A stretch of 30,944 bases of DNA from JBDTMT01 sp033764095 (GCA_033764095.1 JANRJF010000371.1:1-30944); one strand, 5' to 3'; counted from the stretch's first letter, positions 16,068-24,823 are shown. Notes: a model not told the origin generated them from the letters alone. Program-made: numbers and translations.

Positions 16068-16132
16068 GGCCACGGATTACACGGATTTCACGGAGAGAAT
16101 CCTTCTCCGTGAAATCCGTGGAATCCGTGGCC
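16068..16132. repeat. Near-perfect hairpin of the CCACGGATTACACGG family
   Basis: Arms 16068-16096 and 16104-16132 (29 nt each, one mismatch) surround a 7-nt loop. It lies between two genes of the same direction, 24 nt past the stop at 16157 and 46 nt before the start at 16021. It is the best-preserved of three copies in the window and may terminate or attenuate transcription between the two paralogues. Confidence 0.75.
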
Positions 16133-16156
16133 ATTGTCGTTGCGTTCACGTCGCGA

Positions 16157-19100
16157 TCACCGCGTCTTCGCGGTGAAGCCGCCGGCGTCGTTCTTCAGCG
16201 TCGCCGGCTGGTCGAACTGCGCCTCCCAGCACAGGCCGTCGCTGGCATAGACCTGCACGGTCACCGGGTACTGGAACGGCAGCTGCGACTGGTCGGGCAG
16301 GGCGGCGCCCTTGCCGTTGAACTTGAAGCGCGCCTTGTCGAGGTTGCTCGCCTTGGTACCGATCAGCTTGATGCCGTCCTGCGACGCCGACGAGTCCTTG
16401 TACTTGTAGCCCTTCGGCGCACTCGGCGAGCCGATCGCCTGCCAGCCGGCGCCGGCCGGCACGCCCATTGCCATGCGCACGCCGCGATTGTCGTAGATGC
16501 ACAGCTCGTAGCGCGTCGTCTGGCTCGGATTGCCCATGTCGGCGATCAGCGCCGGACCGCCGCGCCAGAGGAACTTGACGCCGTCCTTGCTGTCGCTGGC
16601 GGCGTCCTTGATCTTCAGCAGCGCCTGACTGCCGCTGGTGCAGCTGTTCGACGGCGCGCCGGTGCTGTAGCAGCCGTCCTGCGGATCGCAGGCGTCCTGC
16701 GTGCACGCGTTGCCGTCCTCGCAGTCGACGGTGCTGCCGAACACACAGCTCCCGCCGCCGTCGCAGGCGTCGATCGTGCAGACGTCGCTGTCGGCGTCGC
16801 ACGGCGTCGTCGCGGCGGCGAAGCCGTTGCCCGGGCAGAGCTGGCCGGCAGTGCCGCTGCACTGCTCGGCGACGTCGCAGGTGCCGGCGGCGGCGCGGCA
16901 GATCGTGCCGGCCGGTTGGACGACGTTGGCCGGGCAGGGCTGCCCGGGCACCGCGCTGCAGTGCTCGTCCGGATCGCAGGCGTCGCCCGAGCCGGGGCGG
17001 CAGACGGTGGTCGGGTTGGCGACGACGTTGGCCGGGCAGCCCTGGCCGGCGACGCCGGTGCAGCGCTCGTCCGGATCGCAGAGGTCGCCGGATCCGGCGC
17101 GGCAGACGACGTTCAGCTTGCTCGGCGAATCGTCCGGCGGGCAGACGCTGCCGGGAATGCCGGTACAGGTCTCGTTCTCGTCGCAGATGTCGCCGGAGGA
17201 GCCGACGCGGCAGACGGTGCCGAGCTTGCCCGGCGCGTCGTCGGCCGGGCAGGTGGCACCGGGCACGCCGGTGCAGGTCTCGTTGGTGTCGCAGACGTCG
17301 CCCGATCCGGTCCGGCAGACGACGCCGACGTTGAACGCCGCGTCGTCCGGCGGGCAGGGCGCACTGGGCAGCCCGGAGCACACTTCGTTGGCGTCGCAGG
17401 CGTCGCCCGAGCCCGGGCGGCAGACGGTCGAGCCGCCGTTGATCGCGTTCGCCGGGCAGGCCTGGCCGGCGACGCCGGTGCAGAACTCGGGCGGGTCGCA
17501 GACGTCGCCGGAGCCGCCGCGGCACTGCGTGCTCGGCGGGGTGACGACGTTGGTCGGGCAGGCGACGCCGGGGGTGCCGTTGCAGACTTCGTCCGGATCG
17601 CAGAGGTCGCCCGAGCCGAGCCGGCAGGTGATGCCGGTGTGCGATGGTGCGTCGTCCGCCGGGCAGGTGGCGGCGCTGCCGCTGCAGGTCTCGTCGAGGT
17701 CGCAGGGCGCGCCGCCGCCGCCGCGGCAGGTCTGGCCGGCGGCGCGGAAGCCGCACGACGCGGTGCAGCAGGTCGAGGCGCCGCCGTTGCTGCCGCCGAG
17801 GTCGCATTGCTCGCCGCCGCGCGGCTCGTTGACGCCGTTGCCGCACAGCGGCAGCGGCGACACCGACCAGCCGTAGTCGGTGATGTTGTCGTTGATGACG
17901 CGCGCGTTGCAGCCCATGCCGCGCGCCTCGGCGCTGGCGCCGCCGGCGCCCTGGTAGCCGACGGTGGCGGTCTGGCCGTTCGCCAGCAGCTGCCCATAGG
18001 CGTACTTCACGCTGATCGCGTTGGAGCTCTCGTGCAGCTGGATCTGGAACTGCACGTCGTCGTTGCCGTCGTCGCTGCTGGTCTTGGTGTCGAGGAAGAA
18101 CTGCGCCAGGAACATGCGGTTGGGCGCCGCGCCGACGACGCCGTACTGCACCGAGCTGGAGCCGGCGGTGCGCATGTCGTCCCAGAATCCGGCGATGAAC
18201 GGTCGGATGTGCGCCGCGCTCGGCAGGCAGTCGTTGGTCGGATCGCTGTCGCCGGCGCTGTTGCCGCCGAGCTCGATCCAGCCGTTGGTCGACATGGTCA
18301 GGGTCGTGTAGCTGACGCCGTCGATGAGCATGGCGAACGGCAGCGTCGCGTTCTGCGTGACGTCGTCGCCGCTGAACGTCTGCAGGCCGGGCACGTTGCC
18401 GGCGTTGATGTCGTCGGGGCTGAAGGCGGTGAGATTGTGGATCGACATCGCGCCGGAGGCCTTCGGATGCACCGACCAGCCCTCGTGCGTGCCGTCGTTG
18501 TCGTCGAGCGCCTTGGCGTCGCAGGTGATCGGGTAGGCGGCGCCGCTGCCGCCGCCGGCGCTCTGGTAGCCGATCGTCGCCTGCTGGCCGTTGGCGTTCG
18601 ACTGCTTGTCCCAGTAGCGCACGTTGATCAGGTTCGACTTCTCGTGCACCTGCACCTGGAAGCGCAGGTCGTCGCTGCCTTCGTTGCCGGCGGTGAGGTC
18701 GACGACGTAGTCGGCGAGGAAGACGCGGTTCGGTGCCGTGCCGATGGTGCCGTAGCGGATGTTGGTGCCGAAGGTGTTGAGGTCGTCCCAGTAGGCGGCG
18801 AGGAACGGGTTGGTGTGCGCCGGCGTCGGCAGGCAGTCGTTGGTGGGATCGCTGTTGCCCGCGGTGTTGCCGCCGAACTCCAGCCAGCCATTGGTCGAGA
18901 TGGCGACGGACGTGTAGTTCACGCCGCCGAGGGTGACGCTGAAGGGCAGCGACGCGGTGGCGACGTTGTCCTCGCCGCTCAGCACGGTGAAGCCGACCAG
19001 GTCGTCGGGGCTGGTCTGCATCACCGCCGACAGCGTGACGTTGCCGGCGCGGCCGACGTCCACCGACCAGCCTTCCTCCGGCCGGTTGTCGTCGAGGATC

Positions 19101-19711
19101 TTCACGTTGCAGCCGAGCGGCTGCACGGTGGCGGCCGACGCGCCGCCGGCGCCCTGAAAGCCCATCGTCGCGGCGGCGCCGTTGGTGTTCGACTGCTGCG
19201 AGCGGAAGCGCACCGTCGCGGTGTTGGCGCCCTCGTGCAGTTGCAGCTGGAAGGCGAGGTCGTCGCTGCCCTCGTTCCCGGAGGTGAGGTCGACGTTGTA
19301 GTCGACGACGAAGACGCGGTTCGGCGCGTTGCCGACCGTGCCGTAGCGGATCGCGGTGCCGAACGGGTTGAGGTCGTCCCAGTACACGGCGAGGAACGGG
19401 TTGGTGTGCGCCGCGGTCGGCAGGCAGTCGTTGCTCGGATCGCTGTCGCCGGCGGTGTTGCCGCCGAACTCGATCCAGCCGTTGGTCGACAGCGCGATGT
19501 TCGTGTAGCCGACGCCCTCGACGACGAAGCTGAATGGCAGCGTGACGCTGACGACGTTGTTGTCGCCGCTCAGCGAGGCGAAGCCGCTGATGTCGTCCTC
19601 GCTGTGCTCCAGCATGCCGCCGATCGAGACCGACGCGGTGCTCGGCCGCGGCGCGACGAGCAGTAGCGTGGCGATCGCACTCGCGACGATCAGCCGTGAA
19701 GGATTGCGCAT
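16157..19711 (-). CDS. Exported protein: three nidogen-like domains, disintegrin-like repeats, shared C-terminal domain
   Basis: A 1184-residue tandem paralogue of the preceding large protein. A signal peptide (LIVASAIATLLLVA, cleavage near PSTA) is followed by three nidogen-like domains to about residue 610 with STNGWIEFGGN, NDCLPTAAHTNPF and YWDDL motifs. From about 620 comes a disintegrin-like module (CGNGVNEPRGGEQCD, STCCTASC, then PCDLDETCSGSAATCPAD), and nine ~35-residue units in total with the pattern CR.GSGD.CD..E.C.G....CP, ending near 970. Residues ~1025-1184 are the shared C-terminal domain (VKFLWRGG, YELCIYD, DKARFKFNGKG, final FTAKTR). The start is the ATG at 19711 with GGGGGGAA four bases upstream; the frame stays open far upstream but only as a shadow of the next gene. 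Its function is unknown; extracellular matrix-like adhesion is suggested by modules alone. Confidence 0.87.
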   Translation of the reverse strand: MRNPSRLIVASAIATLLLVAPRPSTASVSIGGMLEHSEDDISGFASLSGDNNVVSVTLPFSFVVEGVGYTNIALSTNGWIEFGGNTAGDSDPSNDCLPTAAHTNPFLAVYWDDLNPFGTAIRYGTVGNAPNRVFVVDYNVDLTSGNEGSDDLAFQLQLHEGANTATVRFRSQQSNTNGAAATMGFQGAGGASAATVQPLGCNVKILDDNRPEEGWSVDVGRAGNVTLSAVMQTSPDDLVGFTVLSGEDNVATASLPFSVTLGGVNYTSVAISTNGWLEFGGNTAGNSDPTNDCLPTPAHTNPFLAAYWDDLNTFGTNIRYGTIGTAPNRVFLADYVVDLTAGNEGSDDLRFQVQVHEKSNLINVRYWDKQSNANGQQATIGYQSAGGGSGAAYPITCDAKALDDNDGTHEGWSVHPKASGAMSIHNLTAFSPDDINAGNVPGLQTFSGDDVTQNATLPFAMLIDGVSYTTLTMSTNGWIELGGNSAGDSDPTNDCLPSAAHIRPFIAGFWDDMRTAGSSSVQYGVVGAAPNRMFLAQFFLDTKTSSDDGNDDVQFQIQLHESSNAISVKYAYGQLLANGQTATVGYQGAGGASAEARGMGCNARVINDNITDYGWSVSPLPLCGNGVNEPRGGEQCDLGGSNGGASTCCTASCGFRAAGQTCRGGGGAPCDLDETCSGSAATCPADDAPSHTGITCRLGSGDLCDPDEVCNGTPGVACPTNVVTPPSTQCRGGSGDVCDPPEFCTGVAGQACPANAINGGSTVCRPGSGDACDANEVCSGLPSAPCPPDDAAFNVGVVCRTGSGDVCDTNETCTGVPGATCPADDAPGKLGTVCRVGSSGDICDENETCTGIPGSVCPPDDSPSKLNVVCRAGSGDLCDPDERCTGVAGQGCPANVVANPTTVCRPGSGDACDPDEHCSAVPGQPCPANVVQPAGTICRAAAGTCDVAEQCSGTAGQLCPGNGFAAATTPCDADSDVCTIDACDGGGSCVFGSTVDCEDGNACTQDACDPQDGCYSTGAPSNSCTSGSQALLKIKDAASDSKDGVKFLWRGGPALIADMGNPSQTTRYELCIYDNRGVRMAMGVPAGAGWQAIGSPSAPKGYKYKDSSASQDGIKLIGTKASNLDKARFKFNGKGAALPDQSQLPFQYPVTVQVYASDGLCWEAQFDQPATLKNDAGGFTAKTR

Positions 19712-19749
19712 GGTGTTCCCCCCGAAACGATTGAGCATGTGATGAGCGC

Positions 19750-19769
19750 GGGCGCGCCAAGGCGCGCCC
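19750..19769. repeat. Perfect 9-bp palindromic hairpin, GGGCGCGCC type
   Basis: gggcgcgcc (19750-19758), two bases, then ggcgcgccc (19761-19769). It lies between the stop at 19828 and the start at 19711, so it may act as a terminator for the upstream minus-strand gene. No T-run follows on the minus strand. Confidence 0.45.
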
Positions 19770-19800
19770 CTACGGAACGTCGAGCAGGCTGCTCCCCTAA

Positions 19801-19826
19801 CCCCCAGCCCCCAGCCCCCAGCCCCA
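19801..19826. repeat. Short tandem repeat, CCCCCAG x3
   Basis: Three head-to-tail CCCCCAG units (19801-19821) plus a partial fourth, directly next to the stop codon at 19828. A low-complexity spacer with no visible function. Confidence 0.6.
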
Positions 19827-19827
19827 T

Positions 19828-22800
19828 TCATGGCGCCGGCTCCAGGTTGGCGAACAGCGACAGGAACTGGCCGCTGCGCGAGACCTCGACGCCGGCCAGG
19901 TTGAGCCCGAAGAACTGCGGCAGCGGGAAGCCCGACAGCGCCCCGGCCAGATCCGGGATGAGCGGCCGGATGACCGCCGGCAGCACCGTCTCGACCTGCG
20001 ACTCGACGGCGCCGAGCGGATTCGTCACCACGGTGATCGCCAGATCGGCGAGCAGCGGCTCGCTGATGACGATCGCCAGGCCGGAGCCGTCGGGCAGGAA
20101 GTCGAGACGCATGCCGAGCCGCGCATCGAGCGCCCCGCTCAACCACACGGTGCCGGTCGCCACCTCGACGATGTCGACGCGCACCTGGGCGATCGTGAGA
20201 TCGGTGAGCTCGCCGCTCGGGCCGCCGTTGCCGGTGACGATCGGCGCCAGCGTCGGCGTCACGTCGATGCGCAGCGGCGTCGCCGGCGGCAACTGGCCGA
20301 ACTGCGGCACCAGCAGCGCCAGCAGGCTGGAGTTGATCGGCAGCGGCGGCGCGCCACCGTCGCCGTCGAGGTCGATAGTGGTCAGCGAGGTGCGCAGCAG
20401 GCCGCATTCGGTCTGGCCGCGCAGCAGCTGGTTGAAACCGGCGGTCGAGATGGCGATGCCGATGCCGTACGGCAGGTGACCGACCGGCGTGGTCGGGCCG
20501 AAGCTGGGGAACGCTTCCGGCTTGGCGTAGGAGGCGCTGAAGTCGGGCGCGCCGGGCGGCGGCAGGCACTGGCCGGGACCGCTGCCGAGGCTGACGGTGA
20601 AGCGCGAGTCGGCGCCGAAGGTGATGCCGTCGTTGTCCTCGACCACCTGGAAGAGCGGCGCGTCGAGCAGCAGGCCGAGGCCGGAGCCGACCGCGCCCGA
20701 CACCGAGATGCCGGCGAGCGTCGATTCGATCGCGTCGGCGACCGGGCTGTCGTTCGGTCCGACGCCGTCGGGATCGCCGAGGAAGCCGCGGATGCCGTTC
20801 ACCGCCACGTCCTGAATGTCGGGCAGCAGCGCCTGGATGATGTCGCCGATCAGCGGCGCGTTGCACAGGCCGTAGGTGAAGCGGTGGTTGAAGCCGCTGA
20901 ACGAGACGCCGATCGGCGACACCAGGTTCACGTCGACCTGCGACGGATTGCTCGCCAGCGGGCCGAGGCCGTAGTCGCCGGTGAGCTGCAGGGCGTCGGC
21001 GGTGAGCCGCAGGCCGCAGTCGGGCACCAGGCCGCTGCCGTCGATGTCGACGTCGATGCGCAGGTTGCTGACGCGGATGTCGCCGTACACCGTGTTCACC
21101 TTCGAATCGAAGGCGACCGAGAGGGTGCTGAACGACGGCGGCGGGTTGGCGATCCTGACCCGGGCGCGGCCCCAGCAGCCGATGATCGAGATGAAGCACT
21201 CGTTGATCAGCTCGGTGTTGGCGGGCAGCAGCGTCGCCAGGTCGAGCTGATCGGCGGCCAGCTCGCCGACCAGCGGCTCGATGGTGTCGAGCGCCAGGTC
21301 GTTGACCCGCATGGCGACGCTCTGGCTGGCCAGCGCGCCGTCGGCCACCGAGCCGCCGGCGATGACGACGATGCGGTCGTGCACGTCGTCGCCGTTGGCG
21401 GTGTTGGTGAGCGCGACGTGCACCGGGTTGAACACCTTCGCCTGATCGAGGGCGACGGTGTGCGAGAAGGTGCGCTGCGCCGGGTTGAGCGACTGCGCCG
21501 GCACCCCGTTGACCGTCACCGCCACCTGACCGGGCGGCAGGGCGCTGTAGTGGCCGGTGATCGTCACCGCCGCGGCGCCGCTGAAGACGCCGTGCGCCGG
21601 CGTGTCGATGTGGACCGCGAACGGCTGGCAGGCCTGGCCGGCGGCGTTGCACAGCCAGCCGGATTCGTTGCGGCAGCTGGCGCTGCAACCGTCGCGATCG
21701 CGCTGGTTGCCGTCGTCGCAGCTTTCGTCGGCGTTCAGGACGCCGTTGCCGCAGGTCGGCACGCAGATGCTCGGCTGACCGCCGCAGGCCGCGCCGGGCT
21801 CGGGCTGGCAGTTGCTGCAGCCGTCGCCGGCGAGGTGGTTGCCGTCGTCGCAGCCCTCCAGCGCATCGAGCGTACCGTTGCCGCAGGTGGGGCTGCAGGC
21901 GCTCGGCTGGCCGACGCAGGTGAAGCCGGGTTCCTGGCGACAGAAGGGTGCCGAGCAGCCGTCGCCCCCGACCGCGTTGCCGTCGTCGCAGTTCTCGCCG
22001 CCGCGGATGACGCCGTCGCCGCACACCGCCAGGCAGTGGCTGGGCTCGCCGCCGCAGGAGTAGCCGGGCTCCAGGTGGCAGTCGAAGGCGCAGCCGTCGC
22101 CGCTGCTGACGTTGCCGTCGTCGCACGCCTCGGCGCCGCGCTTCACGCCGTCACCGCACACCGGCATGCAGAAGCTGGGGACGCCGAAGCACAGCCAGCC
22201 CGGCTCGATGCGGCAGACGGCGCTGCAGCCGTCGCCGCCCATGGCGTCGGCGTCGTCGCAGCTCTCGCCGGCCTGGAAGCTGCCGTTGCCGCAGACGAAG
22301 CCGCAGCTGCTCGGTTCGCCGCTGCAGGCGAAGCCGTCCTCCAGCCGGCAGCTGGCGCTGCAGCCGTCGCCGTCGGCGTGGTTGCCGTCGTCGCAGCCCT
22401 CGCCGGCGCCGAGCTCGCCGTTGCCGCAGGTCGGCGCGCAGGCGCTCGGTGTCCCGGTGCAGGCGTAGCCGGGCTCGACCGTGCAGCGCGCCGAGCAGCC
22501 GTCGCCGTCGGTGGCGTTGGCGTCGTCGCACAGCTCGCCGTCCTCGACGAGCCCGTTCGGGCAGTTCGGCGTGCAGACGCTCGGCGCGCCGCCGCAGGTC
22601 CAGCCGCCCTCGATGGTGCAGGTCGCCGAGCAGCCGTCGAGCTCGGAGCGATTGCCGTCGTCGCAGACCTCGTCGCCCTGCCGCACGCCGTCGCCGCACT
22701 CGGCGCCGCAGCTGCCGTTGGCGGCGTTGCCGTCGTCGAACAGGTCGCAGTCGCGCGGCATCGCGTCGACGTCGCGCATGGTGAGGCAGAGGGCGCAGGC

Positions 22801-23544
22801 GGTTTCGCGGGTCAGGCAGGCGGCGGTGCCGTTGACGTCGCCCGTTTCGCAGGGCGCGAAGGCCGCGGTGAGGTCGATGCCGGTGCAGCGCTGCAGCACC
22901 TCACGCCCGAGCGCCGCGACGCAGTCGCCGGCGATCTGGCCCTGCTCGTCGGGCTGCTGCGCCGCGCCGCTGCCCAGGCAGGTGGCGGCGAGGCTGGCGG
23001 CGTCGGTGATGGCGCCGTTGCGCAGGCCGCGCTGCTGGCACTTGAGGAAGGCGCGCAGCCGGGTGTCCTGGCATTTGAACAGCGCCGCGCCGACGCGTGC
23101 CTGGCAGTCGGCGGCGGCGGCGTTGGCGATCAGGCCCTGGTCGAGGTTGCGCCCGTAGCTGGCGTGCAAGAGGTCGAGCTGACCGATGACGGTGCGCACC
23201 ATCGCGTCGTCGACCGGCGAGACGCCGAGGCCGGGCAGCCCGGCAGGGCAGCGGCTGGCGATCAGCGCCGCGGCTTTGGTCACCGCCCTGGCGAGCGCGC
23301 CGCGCGGATCGGAGCGCACGCACAACTCGGGTGTGCTGGCCACCAGGCGGCCGCGCGCGAAGTCCTGCAGGCAGGCGCGCGCCACCCGCCCATGTGCCTT
23401 GGCGACGTTGCGGATGCCCTTGTTGAAGGCAGTGATGCAGCGCTGGTCGTCGGTAGACACCTGCGCTGTCGTCGGCGCCGCGCACAGGGTCATGGCCAGA
23501 CCCAGGCAGACCGCCGCGGCCAGCCCCCCGCTGCCGTGCGTCAC
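19828..23544 (-). CDS. Exported protein with eight DUF4215-type repeats and a large beta-rich C-terminal half
   Basis: A 1238-residue protein. Residues 1-28 form a signal peptide (LAAAVCLGLAMTLCAA, cleavage near TTAQ). Residues ~35-275 are a helical Cys-containing region (CITAFNKGIRNVAKAHG, CQDTRLRAFLKCQQRG). Eight ~45-residue Myxococcus-type repeats follow (~280-645), each like CGNG....GE.CDDGN..DGDGCSA.C..E.G..C.G.PS.C. After a short Ig-like stretch (AAVTITGHYS) comes a ~550-residue beta-rich part containing NTVYGDIRVSNLRIDVDID, LTADALQLTGDYGL and a C-terminal segment (GFPLPQFFGLNLAGVEVSRS) that recalls BPI/TULIP lipid-binding domains; that comparison is weak. It lacks the C-terminal domain shared by its neighbours. 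The start is a GTG at 23544 preceded by GGGGGAA. Role unknown. Confidence 0.83.
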   Translation of the reverse strand: MTHGSGGLAAAVCLGLAMTLCAAPTTAQVSTDDQRCITAFNKGIRNVAKAHGRVARACLQDFARGRLVASTPELCVRSDPRGALARAVTKAAALIASRCPAGLPGLGVSPVDDAMVRTVIGQLDLLHASYGRNLDQGLIANAAAADCQARVGAALFKCQDTRLRAFLKCQQRGLRNGAITDAASLAATCLGSGAAQQPDEQGQIAGDCVAALGREVLQRCTGIDLTAAFAPCETGDVNGTAACLTRETACALCLTMRDVDAMPRDCDLFDDGNAANGSCGAECGDGVRQGDEVCDDGNRSELDGCSATCTIEGGWTCGGAPSVCTPNCPNGLVEDGELCDDANATDGDGCSARCTVEPGYACTGTPSACAPTCGNGELGAGEGCDDGNHADGDGCSASCRLEDGFACSGEPSSCGFVCGNGSFQAGESCDDADAMGGDGCSAVCRIEPGWLCFGVPSFCMPVCGDGVKRGAEACDDGNVSSGDGCAFDCHLEPGYSCGGEPSHCLAVCGDGVIRGGENCDDGNAVGGDGCSAPFCRQEPGFTCVGQPSACSPTCGNGTLDALEGCDDGNHLAGDGCSNCQPEPGAACGGQPSICVPTCGNGVLNADESCDDGNQRDRDGCSASCRNESGWLCNAAGQACQPFAVHIDTPAHGVFSGAAAVTITGHYSALPPGQVAVTVNGVPAQSLNPAQRTFSHTVALDQAKVFNPVHVALTNTANGDDVHDRIVVIAGGSVADGALASQSVAMRVNDLALDTIEPLVGELAADQLDLATLLPANTELINECFISIIGCWGRARVRIANPPPSFSTLSVAFDSKVNTVYGDIRVSNLRIDVDIDGSGLVPDCGLRLTADALQLTGDYGLGPLASNPSQVDVNLVSPIGVSFSGFNHRFTYGLCNAPLIGDIIQALLPDIQDVAVNGIRGFLGDPDGVGPNDSPVADAIESTLAGISVSGAVGSGLGLLLDAPLFQVVEDNDGITFGADSRFTVSLGSGPGQCLPPPGAPDFSASYAKPEAFPSFGPTTPVGHLPYGIGIAISTAGFNQLLRGQTECGLLRTSLTTIDLDGDGGAPPLPINSSLLALLVPQFGQLPPATPLRIDVTPTLAPIVTGNGGPSGELTDLTIAQVRVDIVEVATGTVWLSGALDARLGMRLDFLPDGSGLAIVISEPLLADLAITVVTNPLGAVESQVETVLPAVIRPLIPDLAGALSGFPLPQFFGLNLAGVEVSRSGQFLSLFANLEPAP

Positions 23545-23750
23545 GTCCGTTCCCCCGTATCGGCGCTACCATCGCGGCGCGCGTAGTGCCACGCAGAAAT
23601 CCGCACCGCCTCCCCCGTCATTCGCCTCTCCCCGGATCGGCTCTCTCCCCAGAGCTGCGTCCGATCCTGGCGCGTCGCACTAGCGCGGCGCAGTGCGGCT
23701 GTCTTGAACGAAGCGGACGGTCGATTTGAACGAAATGGCTATCGCGTGCG
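23545..23750. other. Intergenic region upstream of the 23544 gene
   Basis: Together with the adjacent repeat this is a 304-nt gene-free gap. It should hold the promoter of the minus-strand gene starting at 23544, but no convincing -35/-10 pair is seen. A word agaaatccgcaccgc at 23595-23609 resembles aaaaatctgcaccgc at 28051-28065, upstream of another exported-protein gene. Confidence 0.4.
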
Positions 23751-23846
23751 CCCCCATCCCGGCCTTCCCCCGCCGAGCGGGGGAAGGAGACGAGCCGAAT
23801 CGTCTCCCTCCTTCCCCCGCTCGGCGGGGGAAGGCCGGGATGGGGG
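23751..23846. repeat. REP-like element: perfect 39-bp inverted repeat
   Basis: Arms 23751-23789 and 23808-23846 are exact reverse complements around an 18-nt centre. Each arm is itself a hairpin (ccttcccccg, 5-nt loop, cgggggaagg), so the element is a pair of opposed REP-like hairpins, as in BIME elements. It begins 2 nt beyond the AraC gene's stop and could terminate that transcript. Confidence 0.85.
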
Positions 23847-23848
23847 TC

Positions 23849-24760
23849 CTACGCCGGCACGCCGCGGCGCAGCGTCCTGGCGGCGGCGTCCCAGCGGGCG
23901 CGGTCGTAGGGGCCGTGCGGGCCCGACAGCTCCGCGTCGGGCAGCTTGAGGAACAGCTGCACGCGCGCCGCCGGGCCGAACAGGCGCGACAGCGGCAGGC
24001 CGAACATGGCGCTGAAGGTGCGGCTCAGGTGCGCCGAGTCGGCGAAGCCGGCTTCGTGCGCCGCGTCGGTGAGCGAATCGCCGATGCTGACGCGCGAGAC
24101 GACGTGACGCAGGCGCAGCCACAGCACGTAGCGGCGCAGCGACAGCCCGACCTCGGCTTTCCAGAGATGCACGAGCCGGCCGGGCGACAGGCCGACGGCC
24201 GCCGCCAGCTCGGCGAGGCTGGGCGACTCCGGGAAGCGGCGCTTGACGATGTCGAGCACCTGCACGACGCGCAGGTCGGTGCGGTGCGGGGTATGCCAGG
24301 GACCGGCGACGCGGTCGAGCGTCTCGCTCCACAGCCGCGCCGGATCGCTCTCGGGGCCCGCGTCGACGGCGCGCGCCAGGGCGGCCAGCGGGGCGAGCGT
24401 CGGGTCGGCGAGCTCGACCACCGGGCCGTGCTTGGCAAACAGCCGCGCCATGCGCGCGTAGGCATCGGTCTCCGGATCGATCTGCAGGATGGCGACGCGG
24501 CTGCCGCGGCAGTCCATCTGCTGTTGCACGTTCGGCGCCACCGCGATGCCGCGCAGCAGCTGCCAGCGGCCGCGCCCGGCGCGGAAGGCGAAGCGCCCGT
24601 CGAGGCCGATCACCACCGAGGCGGTGAAGTGGCCGTGCGGCGCGTTGCGGATGCCGGTCCCGAGGAAGAGGATTCCCTCGTGCCAGAGGTGGACGGCCCC
24701 CTCGGGGATACTCTCCCGCCTGGCGGCGCGCGCGGTGGTTTTCGGGCGTGTGGTGGGCAA
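23849..24760 (-). CDS. AraC-family transcriptional regulator
   Basis: A 303-residue regulator with the usual layout. The first ~160 residues are a sensing domain of the cupin-like or otherwise unassigned kind (HEGILFLGTG, FTASVVIGLDGRFAF). The C-terminus has two helix-turn-helix units: SLAELAAAVGLSPGRLVHLW (181-200) and SLTDAAHEAGFADSAHLSRT (229-248), followed by FSAMFGLPLSRLF, the conserved AraC signature end. It should bind DNA in the cytoplasm and respond to a small ligand. It stands alone between exported-protein genes and repeat elements, so its targets are not evident; autoregulation via the inverted repeat at 24771-24808 is possible. The start is a TTG at 24760; no ATG or GTG is suitably placed, so the N-terminus is uncertain. 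Confidence 0.88.
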   Translation of the reverse strand: MPTTRPKTTARAARRESIPEGAVHLWHEGILFLGTGIRNAPHGHFTASVVIGLDGRFAFRAGRGRWQLLRGIAVAPNVQQQMDCRGSRVAILQIDPETDAYARMARLFAKHGPVVELADPTLAPLAALARAVDAGPESDPARLWSETLDRVAGPWHTPHRTDLRVVQVLDIVKRRFPESPSLAELAAAVGLSPGRLVHLWKAEVGLSLRRYVLWLRLRHVVSRVSIGDSLTDAAHEAGFADSAHLSRTFSAMFGLPLSRLFGPAARVQLFLKLPDAELSGPHGPYDRARWDAAARTLRRGVPA

Positions 24761-24770
24761 CGGTCGGGCT

Positions 24771-24808
24771 CGGCTCGGATCAGGCAGAAAATCGCCTGAT
24801 TCGAGCCG
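24771..24808. promoter_or_regulatory. 15-bp inverted repeat just upstream of the AraC gene
   Basis: Arms 24771-24785 (cggctcggatcaggc) and 24794-24808, one mismatch (a G-T wobble in RNA), 8-nt loop. The inner edge lies 10 nt before the TTG at 24760. It could be an operator for the regulator, a hairpin controlling its translation, or a terminator for the gene ending at 24950. Confidence 0.4.
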
Positions 24809-24823
24809 TTTTTGAAGTGCTGA

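Noticed and set aside
11024..19666. A continuous plus-strand open frame of about 2880 codons opposite the two large exported-protein genes
   Set aside because: It mirrors repetitive high-GC coding sequence (Ala/Val/Gly/Arg-rich, no domains). The minus strand has signal peptides, ordered cysteine repeats and ribosome-binding sites.
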